Shown here: positions 1 through 8,406 of the stretch, one piece after another | Layout: every line of letters starts with the position of its first letter | How positions within the stretch are numbered: the first letter of the stretch is position 1 | DNA from: Streptosporangium subroseum | GTDB lineage: Bacteria > Actinomycetota > Actinomycetes > Streptosporangiales > Streptosporangiaceae | Assembly: GCF_900188345.1 (NCBI RefSeq) | Contig: NZ_FZOD01000005.1 | Coordinates: 124,001-188,000, forward strand | Reading direction: 5' to 3' | DNA: 64,000 bases | Translations under genes and position numbers: made by a program | Notes under the pieces: generated by a model | The model's database searches: none | What the model was told of the DNA's origin: nothing | Seen by the model: only the letters and a program-made list of their open reading frames with translations

Positions 1-1883
1 GGCTCGGTGATGGCGTTGCCGTTCAGGAAGACGACCAGTGACTTGGCGTAACCGGTGTGCCAGTCCGAGGCGGACATCTCCTCTCCGGCAGGGGTGAGCC
101 AGACGATGTCGCGCGTGCCGTCCTCGGCCTTGCGGCCGTGAAAGAACCGGCGCCGCTGGAAGACCGGGTGCCTGCGCCGCAGCTTGGACAGGACCCTGAC
201 GAAGTCCAGGAGGTCTTCCTCGGTCTTGGCCAGCGACCAGTCGACCCAGGAGATCTCGTTGTCCTGGCAGTAGGCATTGTTGTTGCCCTCCTGGGTCCGG
301 CCGAACTCGTCGCCCGCCAGCATCATCGGCACGCCCTGGGAGATGAACAGGGTGGTCAGGAAGTTGAGGCGCTGGCGCCGGCGTAGGCGCACGATCTCCG
401 GGTCCTCCACCGGGCCCTCGGCCCCGCAGTTCCACGACCGGTTGTCGTCGGTGCCGTCGCGGTTGTTCTCCCCGTTGGCCTCGTTGTGCTTGCGGTTGTA
501 GGAGACCAGATCGGTCAGCGTGAACCCGTCGTGGCAGGTGACGAAGTTGATGGAGGCCACGGGGCGGCGGCCGGAGAGAGCGTAGAGGTCCGCGGATCCG
601 GTCAGCCGGGAGGCGAACTCGGGCAGCGCGGACCCGTTCCCGCGCCAGAAGTCGCGCACGCTGTCGCGGTACTTCCCGTTCCACTCCGTCCAGAGCGGCG
701 GGAAGTTGCCGACCTGGTAGCCGCCGGGGCCCACGTCCCACGGCTCGGCGATCAGCTTCACCTGGGAGATCACCGGGTCCTGCTGGATCAGGTCGAAGAA
801 CGCGCTCAGCCGGTCGACGTCGTGCAGCTCGCGGGCGAGAGCGGCGGCCAGGTCGAACCGGAACCCGTCGACGTGCATCTCCAGGACCCAGTAGCGCAGC
901 GAGTCCATGATGAGCTGCAGCGCGTGCGGCGAACGGACGTTGAGGGAGTTTCCACACCCGGTGTAGTCGAGGTAGTAGCGCCGGTCGCCGTCGTGCAGCC
1001 GGTAGTAGGCCGCGTTGTCGATGCCGCGGAAGGCCAGGGTCGGCCCCATGTGGTCGCCCTCGGCCGTGTGGTTGTAGACCACGTCGAGGATGACCTCGAT
1101 CCCGGCCTCGTGCAGCGCCCGCACCATCGCCTTGAACTCCAGCACCTGCTCGCCGCGCTGCCCCGAACTGGAGTAGGCGGCATGCGGGGCCAGGTAGGCG
1201 ATGGTGTTGTAGCCCCAGTAGTTCGTCAGCCCCCGGGCGACCATCGCGTGCTCGGGCACGAACTGGTGCACCGGCATCAGCTCGACCGCGGTGACGCCCA
1301 GGCTCAGCAGGTGATCGATGACCGCCGGATGGCTCAGCCCCGCGTAGGTGCCGCGCTGTTCCTCGGGCACGGCGGGGTGACGCATGGTGAGCCCGCGCAC
1401 ATGCGCCTCATAGATCACGGTCTGGTGGTACGGCGTGCGGGGCAGCCGGTCGTTGCCCCACTCGAAGAACGGGTTGACCACCACGTTCTTCGGCATGAAG
1501 GGGGCCGTGTCGTCGTTGTTGCGGCTGCTCGGATCGGTGAACTGGTAGGAGAAGAGCGCCTCGTTCCACTCCAGATCACCCTCGATGGCCTTGGCATAGG
1601 GGTCGAGAAGCAGCTTGGAGGGGTTGCACCTGTGCCCCTGGGAAGGGTCGTAGGGGCCGTGGAAGCGGTAGCCGTACCGCTGCCCGGGAATGACCCCGGG
1701 GAAGAAACCGTGCCAGACGAATCCATCCACCTCGGGCATGTCAATGCGTTCTTCGCGGCCGTCATCTCCGAAAAGGCACAGTTCGACCCGCTCGGCCACC
1801 TCGGAGAACACCGAGAAGTTGGTGCCCACGCCATCCCAGGTGCCACCGAGTGGATACGATTCTCCCGGCCAGACTTCGCGCAT
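1..1883 (-). CDS. glgX: Glycogen debranching enzyme GlgX, C-terminus cut by window edge
   Basis: Hydrolyses alpha-1,6 branch points of limit dextrins during cytoplasmic glycogen breakdown (GH13, isoamylase-like). About 627 codons are visible and the frame runs off the window, so the C-terminal part is missing. The N-terminus has the CBM48-type fold start (GTNFSVFSE). The four GH13 regions follow in order: DVVYNHT near residue 266, GFRFDLA near 336 (nucleophile Asp), AEPWD near 378 (acid/base Glu) and CHDGFT near 447. The ATG at 1883 starts MREVWPGESYPLGG, which fits the family N-terminus; the frame upstream has no family similarity. It stands alone, 509 bp from the next gene. Family call is secure; full length is unknown. 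Confidence 0.95.
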   Translation of the reverse strand, partial: MREVWPGESYPLGGTWDGVGTNFSVFSEVAERVELCLFGDDGREERIDMPEVDGFVWHGFFPGVIPGQRYGYRFHGPYDPSQGHRCNPSKLLLDPYAKAIEGDLEWNEALFSYQFTDPSSRNNDDTAPFMPKNVVVNPFFEWGNDRLPRTPYHQTVIYEAHVRGLTMRHPAVPEEQRGTYAGLSHPAVIDHLLSLGVTAVELMPVHQFVPEHAMVARGLTNYWGYNTIAYLAPHAAYSSSGQRGEQVLEFKAMVRALHEAGIEVILDVVYNHTAEGDHMGPTLAFRGIDNAAYYRLHDGDRRYYLDYTGCGNSLNVRSPHALQLIMDSLRYWVLEMHVDGFRFDLAAALARELHDVDRLSAFFDLIQQDPVISQVKLIAEPWDVGPGGYQVGNFPPLWTEWNGKYRDSVRDFWRGNGSALPEFASRLTGSADLYALSGRRPVASINFVTCHDGFTLTDLVSYNRKHNEANGENNRDGTDDNRSWNCGAEGPVEDPEIVRLRRRQRLNFLTTLFISQGVPMMLAGDEFGRTQEGNNNAYCQDNEISWVDWSLAKTEEDLLDFVRVLSKLRRRHPVFQRRRFFHGRKAEDGTRDIVWLTPAGEEMSASDWHTGYAKSLVVFLNGNAITE

Positions 1884-2392
1884 GTGGCCCTATTCTCCTC
1901 CAGTTTGGCCCTCGTGTGCAGCATGTTGTCGCTGTTGTCACCCTTTGGCAGGAAAATTCGGAGGCCAAGGCTGACCTGACCCACCTTGCCGCTGCGTCGG
2001 GGGAGCTCACGAGGTATTGCGGGTCTTCGTGTTGCCTGCTCTGCTTGCTCTTCTTGTCGGATGCGTGGCCACCTCGGGCGGCCTCCGGACAGGTCGGCCC
2101 GGACGCGCGCACGGTGTCGGCTGCCTCGGTCTTCCGGACGGCTGTGTCCGCGGGGGTGCGGGTCGCCTGAGTGTATGCGCTCGAAGTGGCCGGACGCGAC
2201 GCATGATTGCAGGGCTCTGACCTGGGAACCCCGGGGTGGGAGGTCCCGTGGGCGGGGCCTCGGCGTGCGGAGGGGCGTGACTCCCGGTACGAGGTTTCGG
2301 GGTGGGGCCGCCGCGCATGCGAAGCCTTTCCGCCACCCGTCACGCGACCACGCACGCTCGGATGGGGCGTGCGTGGTCGCGGAAGGGGGTGA
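1884..2392. other. Intergenic region between glgX and osmC
   Basis: 509 bp containing the glgX promoter region at its low end and the osmC terminator at its high end (2343-2381). Several overlapping open frames occur on both strands, but none has a convincing start or family resemblance. I see no RNA gene. Confidence 0.6.
2343..2381 (-). terminator. Hairpin terminator downstream of osmC
   Basis: A perfect 15-bp inverted repeat (2343-2357 with 2367-2381, arm CGCGACCACGCACGC) and a 9-nt loop begin 12 bp past the osmC stop. There is no U-tract, as is common in high-GC actinomycetes. Confidence 0.75.
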
Positions 2393-2821
2393 TCAGCTCA
2401 GCAGCTCTGCGTTGAGGGTGATCGTCGTGCCGGTGAGAGCCTTGCTCACCGGGCAGTTGGCCTTGGCCGTCTCGGCCGCCTGCTGGAAGTCCTCGGCCGA
2501 CAGGCCGTCAACCTGGGCGCGGACCGACAGGACGATCCCGGTGATGCCCTCACCCGGCTGGAAGGTCACATCGGCCTTGGTCTCCACCGACTGCGGCGGG
2601 GTGCCCGCCTGAGCCAGCCCGTGGGACAGAGCCATCGAGAAGCACGAGGAGTGCGCGGCCGCGATGAGCTCCTCCGGGGAGGTCTTGCCGTTGGCCTGCT
2701 CGGCCCGCGAGGCCCAGGACACGTCGAACGTGCCCACTCCGGAGGTGTCCAGAGAGACGGTGCCCGACCCGTCGAGCAGCGCGCCCTTCCACTGAGTTGT
2801 CGCGGTGCGTGTCGTCGCCAT
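2393..2821 (-). CDS. OsmC-family organic peroxide reductase
   Basis: Thiol-dependent peroxidase of the OsmC/Ohr family that reduces organic hydroperoxides in the cytoplasm. At 142 residues it has the usual family length. The two redox cysteines are Cys60 (in AHSSCFSMAL) and Cys123 (in ANCPVSKAL). The ATG at 2821 is preferred because AAAGGA lies 8 nt before it; a longer in-frame start at 2842 has no ribosome site. The sequence resembles the OsmC rather than the Ohr branch, but I cannot separate these firmly by eye. It is monocistronic, with a strong hairpin after the stop and 130 bp separating it from the aidB-like gene. Confidence 0.92.
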   Translation of the reverse strand: MATTRTATTQWKGALLDGSGTVSLDTSGVGTFDVSWASRAEQANGKTSPEELIAAAHSSCFSMALSHGLAQAGTPPQSVETKADVTFQPGEGITGIVLSVRAQVDGLSAEDFQQAAETAKANCPVSKALTGTTITLNAELLS

Positions 2822-2950
2822 GGCGATTGTCCTTTCGATCACGAAGCGTTAGCCATGCACGACCTTACTCGCCGAGATCACGGAGCCGCTCCCCGGAGCA
2901 CCCCTTAACCGCTTCGGGAAGGTGATGGTCGTCACAGGGGTCCGCGGGAG

Positions 2951-4603
2951 TCACCGAGGTCCCATCGAGGACGCCGGGGCCGGGGCGATCGCGGCCCGGT
3001 CGATGAGGGCGTCCAGGTCCAGACCCGGAGGCAGGGTGCCGAAGGCGCGGCCCGAATCACCGGACAGGCGGGAGACGCAGAAGGCGTCGGCGACGGCCGG
3101 GGGCGCGAACCGTACGAGCAGGGAACCCTGCAGGACCAGGGCCATGTCCTCGGCGATGCGCCGGGCCCTGACCTCGAGGTCGGCGCCGTCGCCGAGGGAC
3201 TTGCGCAGGCGGTCGGCGGCGTCGTCCAGCCGCCGGTCGGCGCCGGCCGCGAGCGATATCTCCGAGAAGAACGCCTCCTGCGCCTCGGGCTCGCGGCCCA
3301 GGGCGCGCAGCACGTCCAGTGCCGCGACGTTCCCCGAGCCCTCCCAGATGCCGTTCAGCGGCGACTCGCGAAACAGCCGGGGCATCTGCGACTCCTCCAC
3401 GTAACCGTTGCCGCCCAGGCACTCCAGCGCCTCGGCCGCGTGGACGGGGGCGCGCTTGCACACCCAGTACTTGCCGACGGCCAGCGCGGTACGGCGCAGC
3501 GCGCTCTCGGCCTGGTTCCCGGCGATGGCCCGGTCGGTGGCCCCGGCCAGCCTCGTCATCAGGACGGTCGCCGCCTCCGACTCCAGGGCCAGATCGGCCA
3601 GGACGTTGCGCATCAGAGGCTGGTCGATCAGCTTCCTGCCGAACGCGCCGCGGTGCCTGGTGTGGTGGACGGCCCGCGTCACGCCGTACCGCATGCCGGC
3701 GGCGGAACCGATCACGCAGTCCAGCCGCGTCAGGTTGACCATCTCCAGGATGGTCCGCACGCCCCGGCCCTCCTCGCCCACCAGCCAGGCGGTCGCACCG
3801 TGATACTCCACCTCGGCACTGGCGTTGGACCTGTTGCCCAGCTTGTCCTTCAGCCGCATCAGATGCACGGCGTTGCGGCTGCCGTCGGGCAGGACCCGGG
3901 GGAGCAGGAAGCACGACAGCCCGCCGGGGGCCTGGGCGAGGACCAGGAACACGTCGCACATCGGGGCGGAGTTGAACCACTTGTGCCCCGTCAGGGCGTA
4001 GCCGCCGTCGCTCAGCGGCTCGGCGCGGGTGGTGCCGGCGCGGACGTCGGAGCCGCCCTGCTTCTCGGTCATCGCCATCCCGGCGAGCACGCCGCGCTTG
4101 CCGAGCGGCGGGCGCAGCCCGAAATCGTAGCTCCGGGAGGCCAGCAGGGGCTCCCAGTCCGCCGCGAGCGCGGGAGTGTGACGCAGCGCGGCGATCGAGG
4201 CGTAGGTCATCGAGATCGGGCAGCCGTGTCCCGACTCGACCTGGCTCCAGATGTAGAACTTGGCCGCGCGGGCCATGTGCGAGCCCGGCCTGGCGCTCGA
4301 CCACGGGGTGGCGTGCATGCCGTTCTCGACCGCGACGGTCATCAGCTCGTGCCAGGCGGGATGGAACTCGACCTCGTCGATCCGCCTGCCGTACCGGTCG
4401 TGGGTGCGCAGGACGGGCGGATGCTCGTTCGCCAGCCGTCCCCACTCCATGGCCTGCTCCGACCCGGCGAGAATGCCGAGCCGGTGCAGCTCGCCGGTGG
4501 CCCAGCCTGCGCCCTCGCGCGTCACGCCGGCCACCAGCGTGGCGTCCGCGAACACGTCATGACCGCTGAACGGGGGAGCCTGGTTGAAGACGTCATGGGT
4601 CAC
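2951..4603 (-). CDS. aidB: AidB-like acyl-CoA dehydrogenase
   Basis: FAD-dependent protein of the acyl-CoA dehydrogenase superfamily, 550 residues, matching the length of E. coli AidB (adaptive response to alkylation) and its actinobacterial relatives. The N-terminal signature NQAPPFSGHDVF is typical of AidB. The flavin domain follows (GMAMTEKQGGSDVRAGTT, HKWFNSAPMCDVFLVLAQA) and then the C-terminal helical domain with ECLGGNGYVEES. The physiological substrate in actinomycetes is not established; family members are often annotated as isovaleryl-CoA dehydrogenase. The ATG at 4603 opens exactly at the conserved N-terminus. No operon partner: the upstream flank is repeat DNA. Confidence 0.9.
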   Translation of the reverse strand: MTHDVFNQAPPFSGHDVFADATLVAGVTREGAGWATGELHRLGILAGSEQAMEWGRLANEHPPVLRTHDRYGRRIDEVEFHPAWHELMTVAVENGMHATPWSSARPGSHMARAAKFYIWSQVESGHGCPISMTYASIAALRHTPALAADWEPLLASRSYDFGLRPPLGKRGVLAGMAMTEKQGGSDVRAGTTRAEPLSDGGYALTGHKWFNSAPMCDVFLVLAQAPGGLSCFLLPRVLPDGSRNAVHLMRLKDKLGNRSNASAEVEYHGATAWLVGEEGRGVRTILEMVNLTRLDCVIGSAAGMRYGVTRAVHHTRHRGAFGRKLIDQPLMRNVLADLALESEAATVLMTRLAGATDRAIAGNQAESALRRTALAVGKYWVCKRAPVHAAEALECLGGNGYVEESQMPRLFRESPLNGIWEGSGNVAALDVLRALGREPEAQEAFFSEISLAAGADRRLDDAADRLRKSLGDGADLEVRARRIAEDMALVLQGSLLVRFAPPAVADAFCVSRLSGDSGRAFGTLPPGLDLDALIDRAAIAPAPASSMGPR

Positions 4604-4750
4604 GTACGGCCTCCGATGAACTCGCCTGAACCCCTTATCGGGTCCTGTCCCTCATCTCAGCATTCTGCTCGCATCCACCCACCCGCGTGGAGATCAGATG
4701 TCTGACTCGCGAACATGATGTCGACGAGAGGCAGGGCCCCGCTGGAACCC

Positions 4751-4898
4751 GTTCCGCCCCACGATCGGTTTCGCCCCAGACCTGCTTCCGTCCAGAAGCC
4801 GGTCTCGCCGTGACCCGTCTCGCCCGGAACCCGGTTTCACCGGAGCCGTCCTGCCCGGGATCCTGTTTCGCCCCGAGGCCTGTTCCCGCTCCGGGATC
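4751..4898. repeat. Degenerate minisatellite, about 16-17 bp unit, 9 copies
   Basis: Units resembling GTTTCGCCCCGGAACCC begin at 4751, 4768, 4784, 4802, 4817, 4834, 4848, 4865 and 4882 (spacing 14-18 bp). It fills most of the 337-bp gap between the 3' end of the ankyrin gene and the 5' end of aidB, next to the ankyrin-gene terminator. Confidence 0.7.
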
Positions 4899-4924
4899 CA
4901 CCTCGCCGAGGGAGGTGGATCCCG
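4892..4924 (-). terminator. Hairpin terminator downstream of the ankyrin/HEAT gene
   Basis: A 13-bp perfect stem (4892-4904 with 4912-4924, arm CGGGATCCACCTC) with a 7-nt loop, 17 bp past the stop of the minus-strand ankyrin gene. Confidence 0.75.
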
Positions 4925-4940
4925 ATGAATCCCCCGTAGG

Positions 4941-6389
4941 TCAGGGGTTCTTGACCAGGTCGCGGATGTAGTCGTCGTCCTCGTCGCTCTCCGCGAGCAC
5001 GCGGTCCGCACCCCTCTGGGCGCGCCCGTCGCCCCGGACGGCCAGGCCGCGAGTGGCCTCGGCCACCGTGTTCAGGTCCTCGTCGTCGAGCCGGGCGGCC
5101 AGCGCGTCGCGGATCTGCTCGGTGTCCTCCTGCAGGCCCGCCAGCCCCATGGTCGCCCAGTCGCGCACCTCCTCATCGGAGTCCTCGGTCATCGAGATGA
5201 GCAGCGCGAGTCCCTCGGCGTGTCCCTGCGGCAGGACGGCGGCCAGCGCGGCGGGATCGGCCTGGGTGCGGACCCAGCCTTCGGCGGTGATGATCTCCAG
5301 CACCTCGGGCAGGGACCGCGGGTCGGCGTGGTGACCGAGCGCACCGAGCACCGAGCGCAGCACCCGCTCGTCACCCTCGGTGGCCGCCATCCGCCGGAGG
5401 ATCGGCAGCGTGTCCTCCAGGTAGGGCTTCTCTCCCTCGGCGAACCCGAACTCGGCGAGCACGTCGACGGCGAACTCCCGCTTGCGCGGGTCCTCGCTGA
5501 CGCTCAGCCGAGCCAGGGCGTCGAAGGTCTCCTGGTCACCGCGCCGGCTCAGCGAGCTCGCCACGGTCCACCAGGTCTCGGCCTCCTCGTCGACGTCCCG
5601 GTACGGCAGCGCCCGCTCGACCAGGTCGTCGAACGGCTGCGGCTCGTTCGTCGCGTCCTCCAGCAAGGTCGCGATGGCGGCGTGGCCGCGCTGGCACTGG
5701 AGCTCGGCGGTGCGGGTCCCGTCGGGGCCCACGGCCGCGACGGTCACCAGGTCGGTGCCGTCCTTGGCGCGGGTGCGGCCGATGACGAACTGGGAGTCCT
5801 CGGGGGCCTGCTCGGTGAGCTGCTCCAGCAGGGCGCTCTCCAGCTGGGTGCCGAGCCAGTCGTTGGCGATGATCAGCGGCGTGTCACCCTCGCCGTCCGA
5901 GCGTGCCGGGTCGGCTCCCGCCTCCAGCAGCACGCGCACGGCGCCCAGGGCTCCGCGCCGGGTCGCCAGGGTGAGCGCGGTCTCACCGCTCTCGTTGGCG
6001 TCCTCGGCGTCGGCCCCGGCCTCCAGGAGCACCCGCAGCGCGTCGGCCCGTCCGTTGGAGGCGGCCCAGAGCAGGGCGCTCCACCCGTCGCTCTCCCGCC
6101 CGGCCGCATCGGCCCCGGCGGCCAGCAGCGTCTCCACGACCTCGGTGTGATCCCACGCCGCGGCCCCGGACAGGGGCAGCCCCTCGTCCTCGCCGCCGCT
6201 GAGCCGGTTGGGGTCGGCCCCGTGGGCGAGCAGGGCCCGCACGATCGGCAGGCGGCCCCGCATCGCGGCCAGATAGAGCGCCGTTGTCTCGTCCGCGCCG
6301 TCCGGGTCGGCGCTCGTGCCGCTCTGGAGCAGGTGCTCGACCCGCTCGGCGTCGTTCCCCGTCACCGCGTCCAGAAGTTCTTGGTACAT
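4941..6389 (-). CDS. Ankyrin-repeat plus HEAT-repeat protein
   Basis: 482-residue cytoplasmic repeat protein with no catalytic domain visible. Residues 1 to about 165 are four to five ankyrin repeats (TALYLAAMRGRLPIVRALLAHGADPN, ALLWAASNGRADALRVLLEAGAD and similar). A short linker follows, then from about residue 230 helical HEAT-like repeats (EFAVDVLAEFG, VLRSVLGALGHHADP, VRDWATMGLAGLQ). Both repeat types are protein-binding scaffolds, so a role in protein interaction is the most that can be inferred. It is acidic and lacks a signal peptide. The ATG at 6389 opens directly on the first repeat. It is transcribed away from the DUF1707 gene and ends in a strong hairpin. Confidence 0.85.
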   Translation of the reverse strand: MYQELLDAVTGNDAERVEHLLQSGTSADPDGADETTALYLAAMRGRLPIVRALLAHGADPNRLSGGEDEGLPLSGAAAWDHTEVVETLLAAGADAAGRESDGWSALLWAASNGRADALRVLLEAGADAEDANESGETALTLATRRGALGAVRVLLEAGADPARSDGEGDTPLIIANDWLGTQLESALLEQLTEQAPEDSQFVIGRTRAKDGTDLVTVAAVGPDGTRTAELQCQRGHAAIATLLEDATNEPQPFDDLVERALPYRDVDEEAETWWTVASSLSRRGDQETFDALARLSVSEDPRKREFAVDVLAEFGFAEGEKPYLEDTLPILRRMAATEGDERVLRSVLGALGHHADPRSLPEVLEIITAEGWVRTQADPAALAAVLPQGHAEGLALLISMTEDSDEEVRDWATMGLAGLQEDTEQIRDALAARLDDEDLNTVAEATRGLAVRGDGRAQRGADRVLAESDEDDDYIRDLVKNP

Positions 6390-6753
6390 GTCTCCGGATC
6401 ATAGGCGGTGTCCGCCGGGCCCAGACGCACACCTCGGAGGGTTGCCACAATCGCCCGGCTCGGTCGCGCGTCCTGACCGCACGTCTTGGTCGTACCGCGA
6501 GCCCGACCACCCGGCTCGGTCACCCGCCCCGGCCGTATGGCGGGCACGACCGCCCGGACTGGCCGTACGGCGAGCGCATCGCACACCTCGGCCGCTCGTC
6601 CCGGTCGTCCAGCCCAACCGTACGGTTGAGCTCGGCCGATCGGCTCGGTCCGGGTTCGCGGGACCTGGGGGACGTACGCCGTCCGGAATACGGATGACGC
6701 TTCCTCCCTTTGAGGGATCCCCCGCGAAGACAAGTCGAGATATGTTGTGTGTC
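6390..6753. other. Divergent intergenic region with short degenerate repeats
   Basis: 364 bp between two divergent 5' ends, so it must hold both promoters. It contains degenerate GC-rich repeats: CCGGCTCGGTC at 6455 and 6511, and GGCCGTAYGGCG at 6531 and 6561. No gene is supported here; open frames on both strands lack starts and family resemblance. Confidence 0.5.
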
Positions 6754-7572
6754 ATGAACGACCCTGGTGCAATGCGGGCCTCGGACGCCGAGCGGGAAGC
6801 CGCGGTCGAGCGTTTGCGCGTCGCGTCCGTCGAGGGGCGTCTCACCCTTGGCGAGCTGAGCGAGCGCACGGAGGCGGCCTACACCGCCGTCACCCAGGCG
6901 GAGCTGGCGGTGGTCACCTCGGACCTGCCCCTGGCCGGCCAGGCCCCGATGCCCGCGCCCGCCTACGCGTCCGCCCAGGCTCCGGCGGAGCAACAGGGCC
7001 GGACGCGACGCTGGTTCGTGGCCGTGATGGGCGACTCCAAGCGGCGCGGAAAGTGGCGGATCGACAAGCCGCTCGGCGCGGTGGCCGTGATGGGCGACGT
7101 TGTGCTCGACCTGCGCCAGGCCGAGGTCCGGAGCGGGGTGGTGGACATCGTGGCCACCGCGGTCATGGGCGACGTGAAGATCATCGTCCCGGACGGCGTG
7201 GACGTCGACCTCGAGGGCATCGCGATCATGGGCGACAAGAAGGTCCAGGTCATCGAGGCGCCCCCGGGCATGAACGTCCCGCTCATCCGGGTCAAGGCGT
7301 ACGCCATCATGGGCGACGTCAAGGTGATCGGCGACTCGCGCGCCGAGCCCGTCAAGAAGGCCTGGGCCGCCTGGCGGGAGCAGTGGCGGGAGATACGAGG
7401 CGAGCTCATGGGCGAGCCGCAGCACCCTCCGTACCCCGGGCTTTACGGACAGCAACCTCCCGCGCAGGCGCCGTACCCGTACGAGCAGTACTCCCAGCAG
7501 CCGGCTTACCCGTACCGGCAGCGCTCCCGGCGGGAGGACCGCAGGGAGGACCGCCGGCGACGGGATCGCTGA
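6754..7572 (+). CDS. DUF1707 / LiaF-like cell-envelope-response protein
   Basis: 272-residue actinobacterial protein. Residues 1-60 are a DUF1707 domain (MRASDAEREAAVERLRVAS, LGELSERTEAAYTAVT). They are followed by five MGD-centred strands (AVMGDSK, AVMGDVVLD, AVMGDVKII, AIMGDKKV, AIMGDVKVI), the pattern of the LiaF/'cell-wall-active antibiotic response' C-terminal beta-solenoid. The tail is a Pro/Tyr/Gln-rich stretch ending in a highly charged RRED/RRDR segment. Related proteins act near envelope-stress signalling; that role is family inference. ATG 6754 is chosen, with 6742 and 6772 as in-frame alternatives. None has a clear ribosome site, so the mRNA may be leaderless. A hairpin follows the stop. 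Confidence 0.85.
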   Translation: MNDPGAMRASDAEREAAVERLRVASVEGRLTLGELSERTEAAYTAVTQAELAVVTSDLPLAGQAPMPAPAYASAQAPAEQQGRTRRWFVAVMGDSKRRGKWRIDKPLGAVAVMGDVVLDLRQAEVRSGVVDIVATAVMGDVKIIVPDGVDVDLEGIAIMGDKKVQVIEAPPGMNVPLIRVKAYAIMGDVKVIGDSRAEPVKKAWAAWREQWREIRGELMGEPQHPPYPGLYGQQPPAQAPYPYEQYSQQPAYPYRQRSRREDRREDRRRRDR

Positions 7573-7576
7573 CGGC

Positions 7577-7606
7577 CGGCGCTGCCGGCTTCGGACGGCA
7601 GCGCCG
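7577..7606 (+). terminator. Hairpin terminator after the DUF1707 gene
   Basis: An 11-bp perfect stem (7577-7587 with 7596-7606, arm CGGCGCTGCCG), 8-nt loop, 4 bp past the stop codon. Confidence 0.7.
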
Positions 7607-7907
7607 TAGACGACCCTCGCGCGGGCCTCGCCCCGTGCCTTCTTCGCGCTCTCACGCTCGCGCCGTCACGCCCACCTTTCCGTGTCCCCATTTCATGCCC
7701 GGCGGGGCGGCTTCCGTCGATCGCCTGGCCGGAGTGACGCAGATGGGCATCCCGTCACTACTCGCGGGGTCCTCCGGATTTGTGGAAACCGGCGTCACGG
7801 CGGCGCTTTCCGCACCTCCGGTTGAAACGCATCGGGAATGCGTGCAACGTCTTCACGGGGCCGGAGCGTAGTGATCGGTGATGGACACCGAACAGTGAGG
7901 ATCCCGA
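7607..7907. other. Upstream region of the ECF sigma gene
   Basis: About 300 bp with no convincing gene. It must carry the promoter of the sigma-factor operon. A GGGAAT element near 7828 could be part of an ECF-type -35 box, but I cannot define a promoter confidently. Confidence 0.35.
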
Positions 7908-8405
7908 ATGCGAGACCGGGCCGACTTCGAGCGCTATGTGGAGCAGCGCTCGGCCCGTCTGCTGCAGACCGCCTACCTGCTGTGCCGAGACTGGGGTACG
8001 GCGGAGGATCTGCTGCAGACGGCTCTGGCCAAGGCGTGGATGGCCTGGCGGCGGGTGGGCGACAACCCCGACCCGTACGTCTACCGCATCCTCGCCAACA
8101 CCCACGCCTCCTGGTGGCGGCGCAGATGGCGGGGAGAGGTGCCCAGCGAGATCCTGCCCGAAGTGGTGGGGCAGGACGAGACGGGCGAACTCGGGGCGCG
8201 TGAGGCCGTACGGCAGGTTCTGACCGGCCTGCCCGATAAGCAGCGAGCCGTGATCGTCCTGCGCTACTTCGCCGACCTGCCGGACCCGCAGATCGCCGAG
8301 ATCCTCGGCTGCTCGGCGGCGACCGTCCGCAGCCAGGCCAGCCGGGCCCTGGCCAAACTACGCGTCGATCCCGCGGCGATCGCCGCGATCACCACGGGGA
8401 GCTGA
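7908..8405 (+). CDS. SigE-family ECF RNA polymerase sigma factor
   Basis: 165-residue sigma factor of the compact actinobacterial SigE family. Region 2 covers roughly residues 5-70 (AYLLCRDWGTAEDLLQTALAKAWMAW, then PYVYRILANTHASWWRRRW). Region 4 covers roughly 105-155 (LPDKQRAVIVLRYFADLPDPQIAEILGCSAATVRSQASRALAKLR), with the helix-turn-helix intact. It directs transcription of an unknown regulon. It is followed after a single nucleotide by a membrane protein that is probably its regulator, so the two are co-transcribed. The ATG at 7908 opens on the conserved N-terminus. Confidence 0.93.
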   Translation: MRDRADFERYVEQRSARLLQTAYLLCRDWGTAEDLLQTALAKAWMAWRRVGDNPDPYVYRILANTHASWWRRRWRGEVPSEILPEVVGQDETGELGAREAVRQVLTGLPDKQRAVIVLRYFADLPDPQIAEILGCSAATVRSQASRALAKLRVDPAAIAAITTGS

Positions 8406-8406
8406 G

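Noticed and set aside
6316..6753. N-terminal extension of the DUF1707 protein
   Set aside because: It would overlap the divergent ankyrin gene and promoter region; the family domain begins at MRASDAERE.
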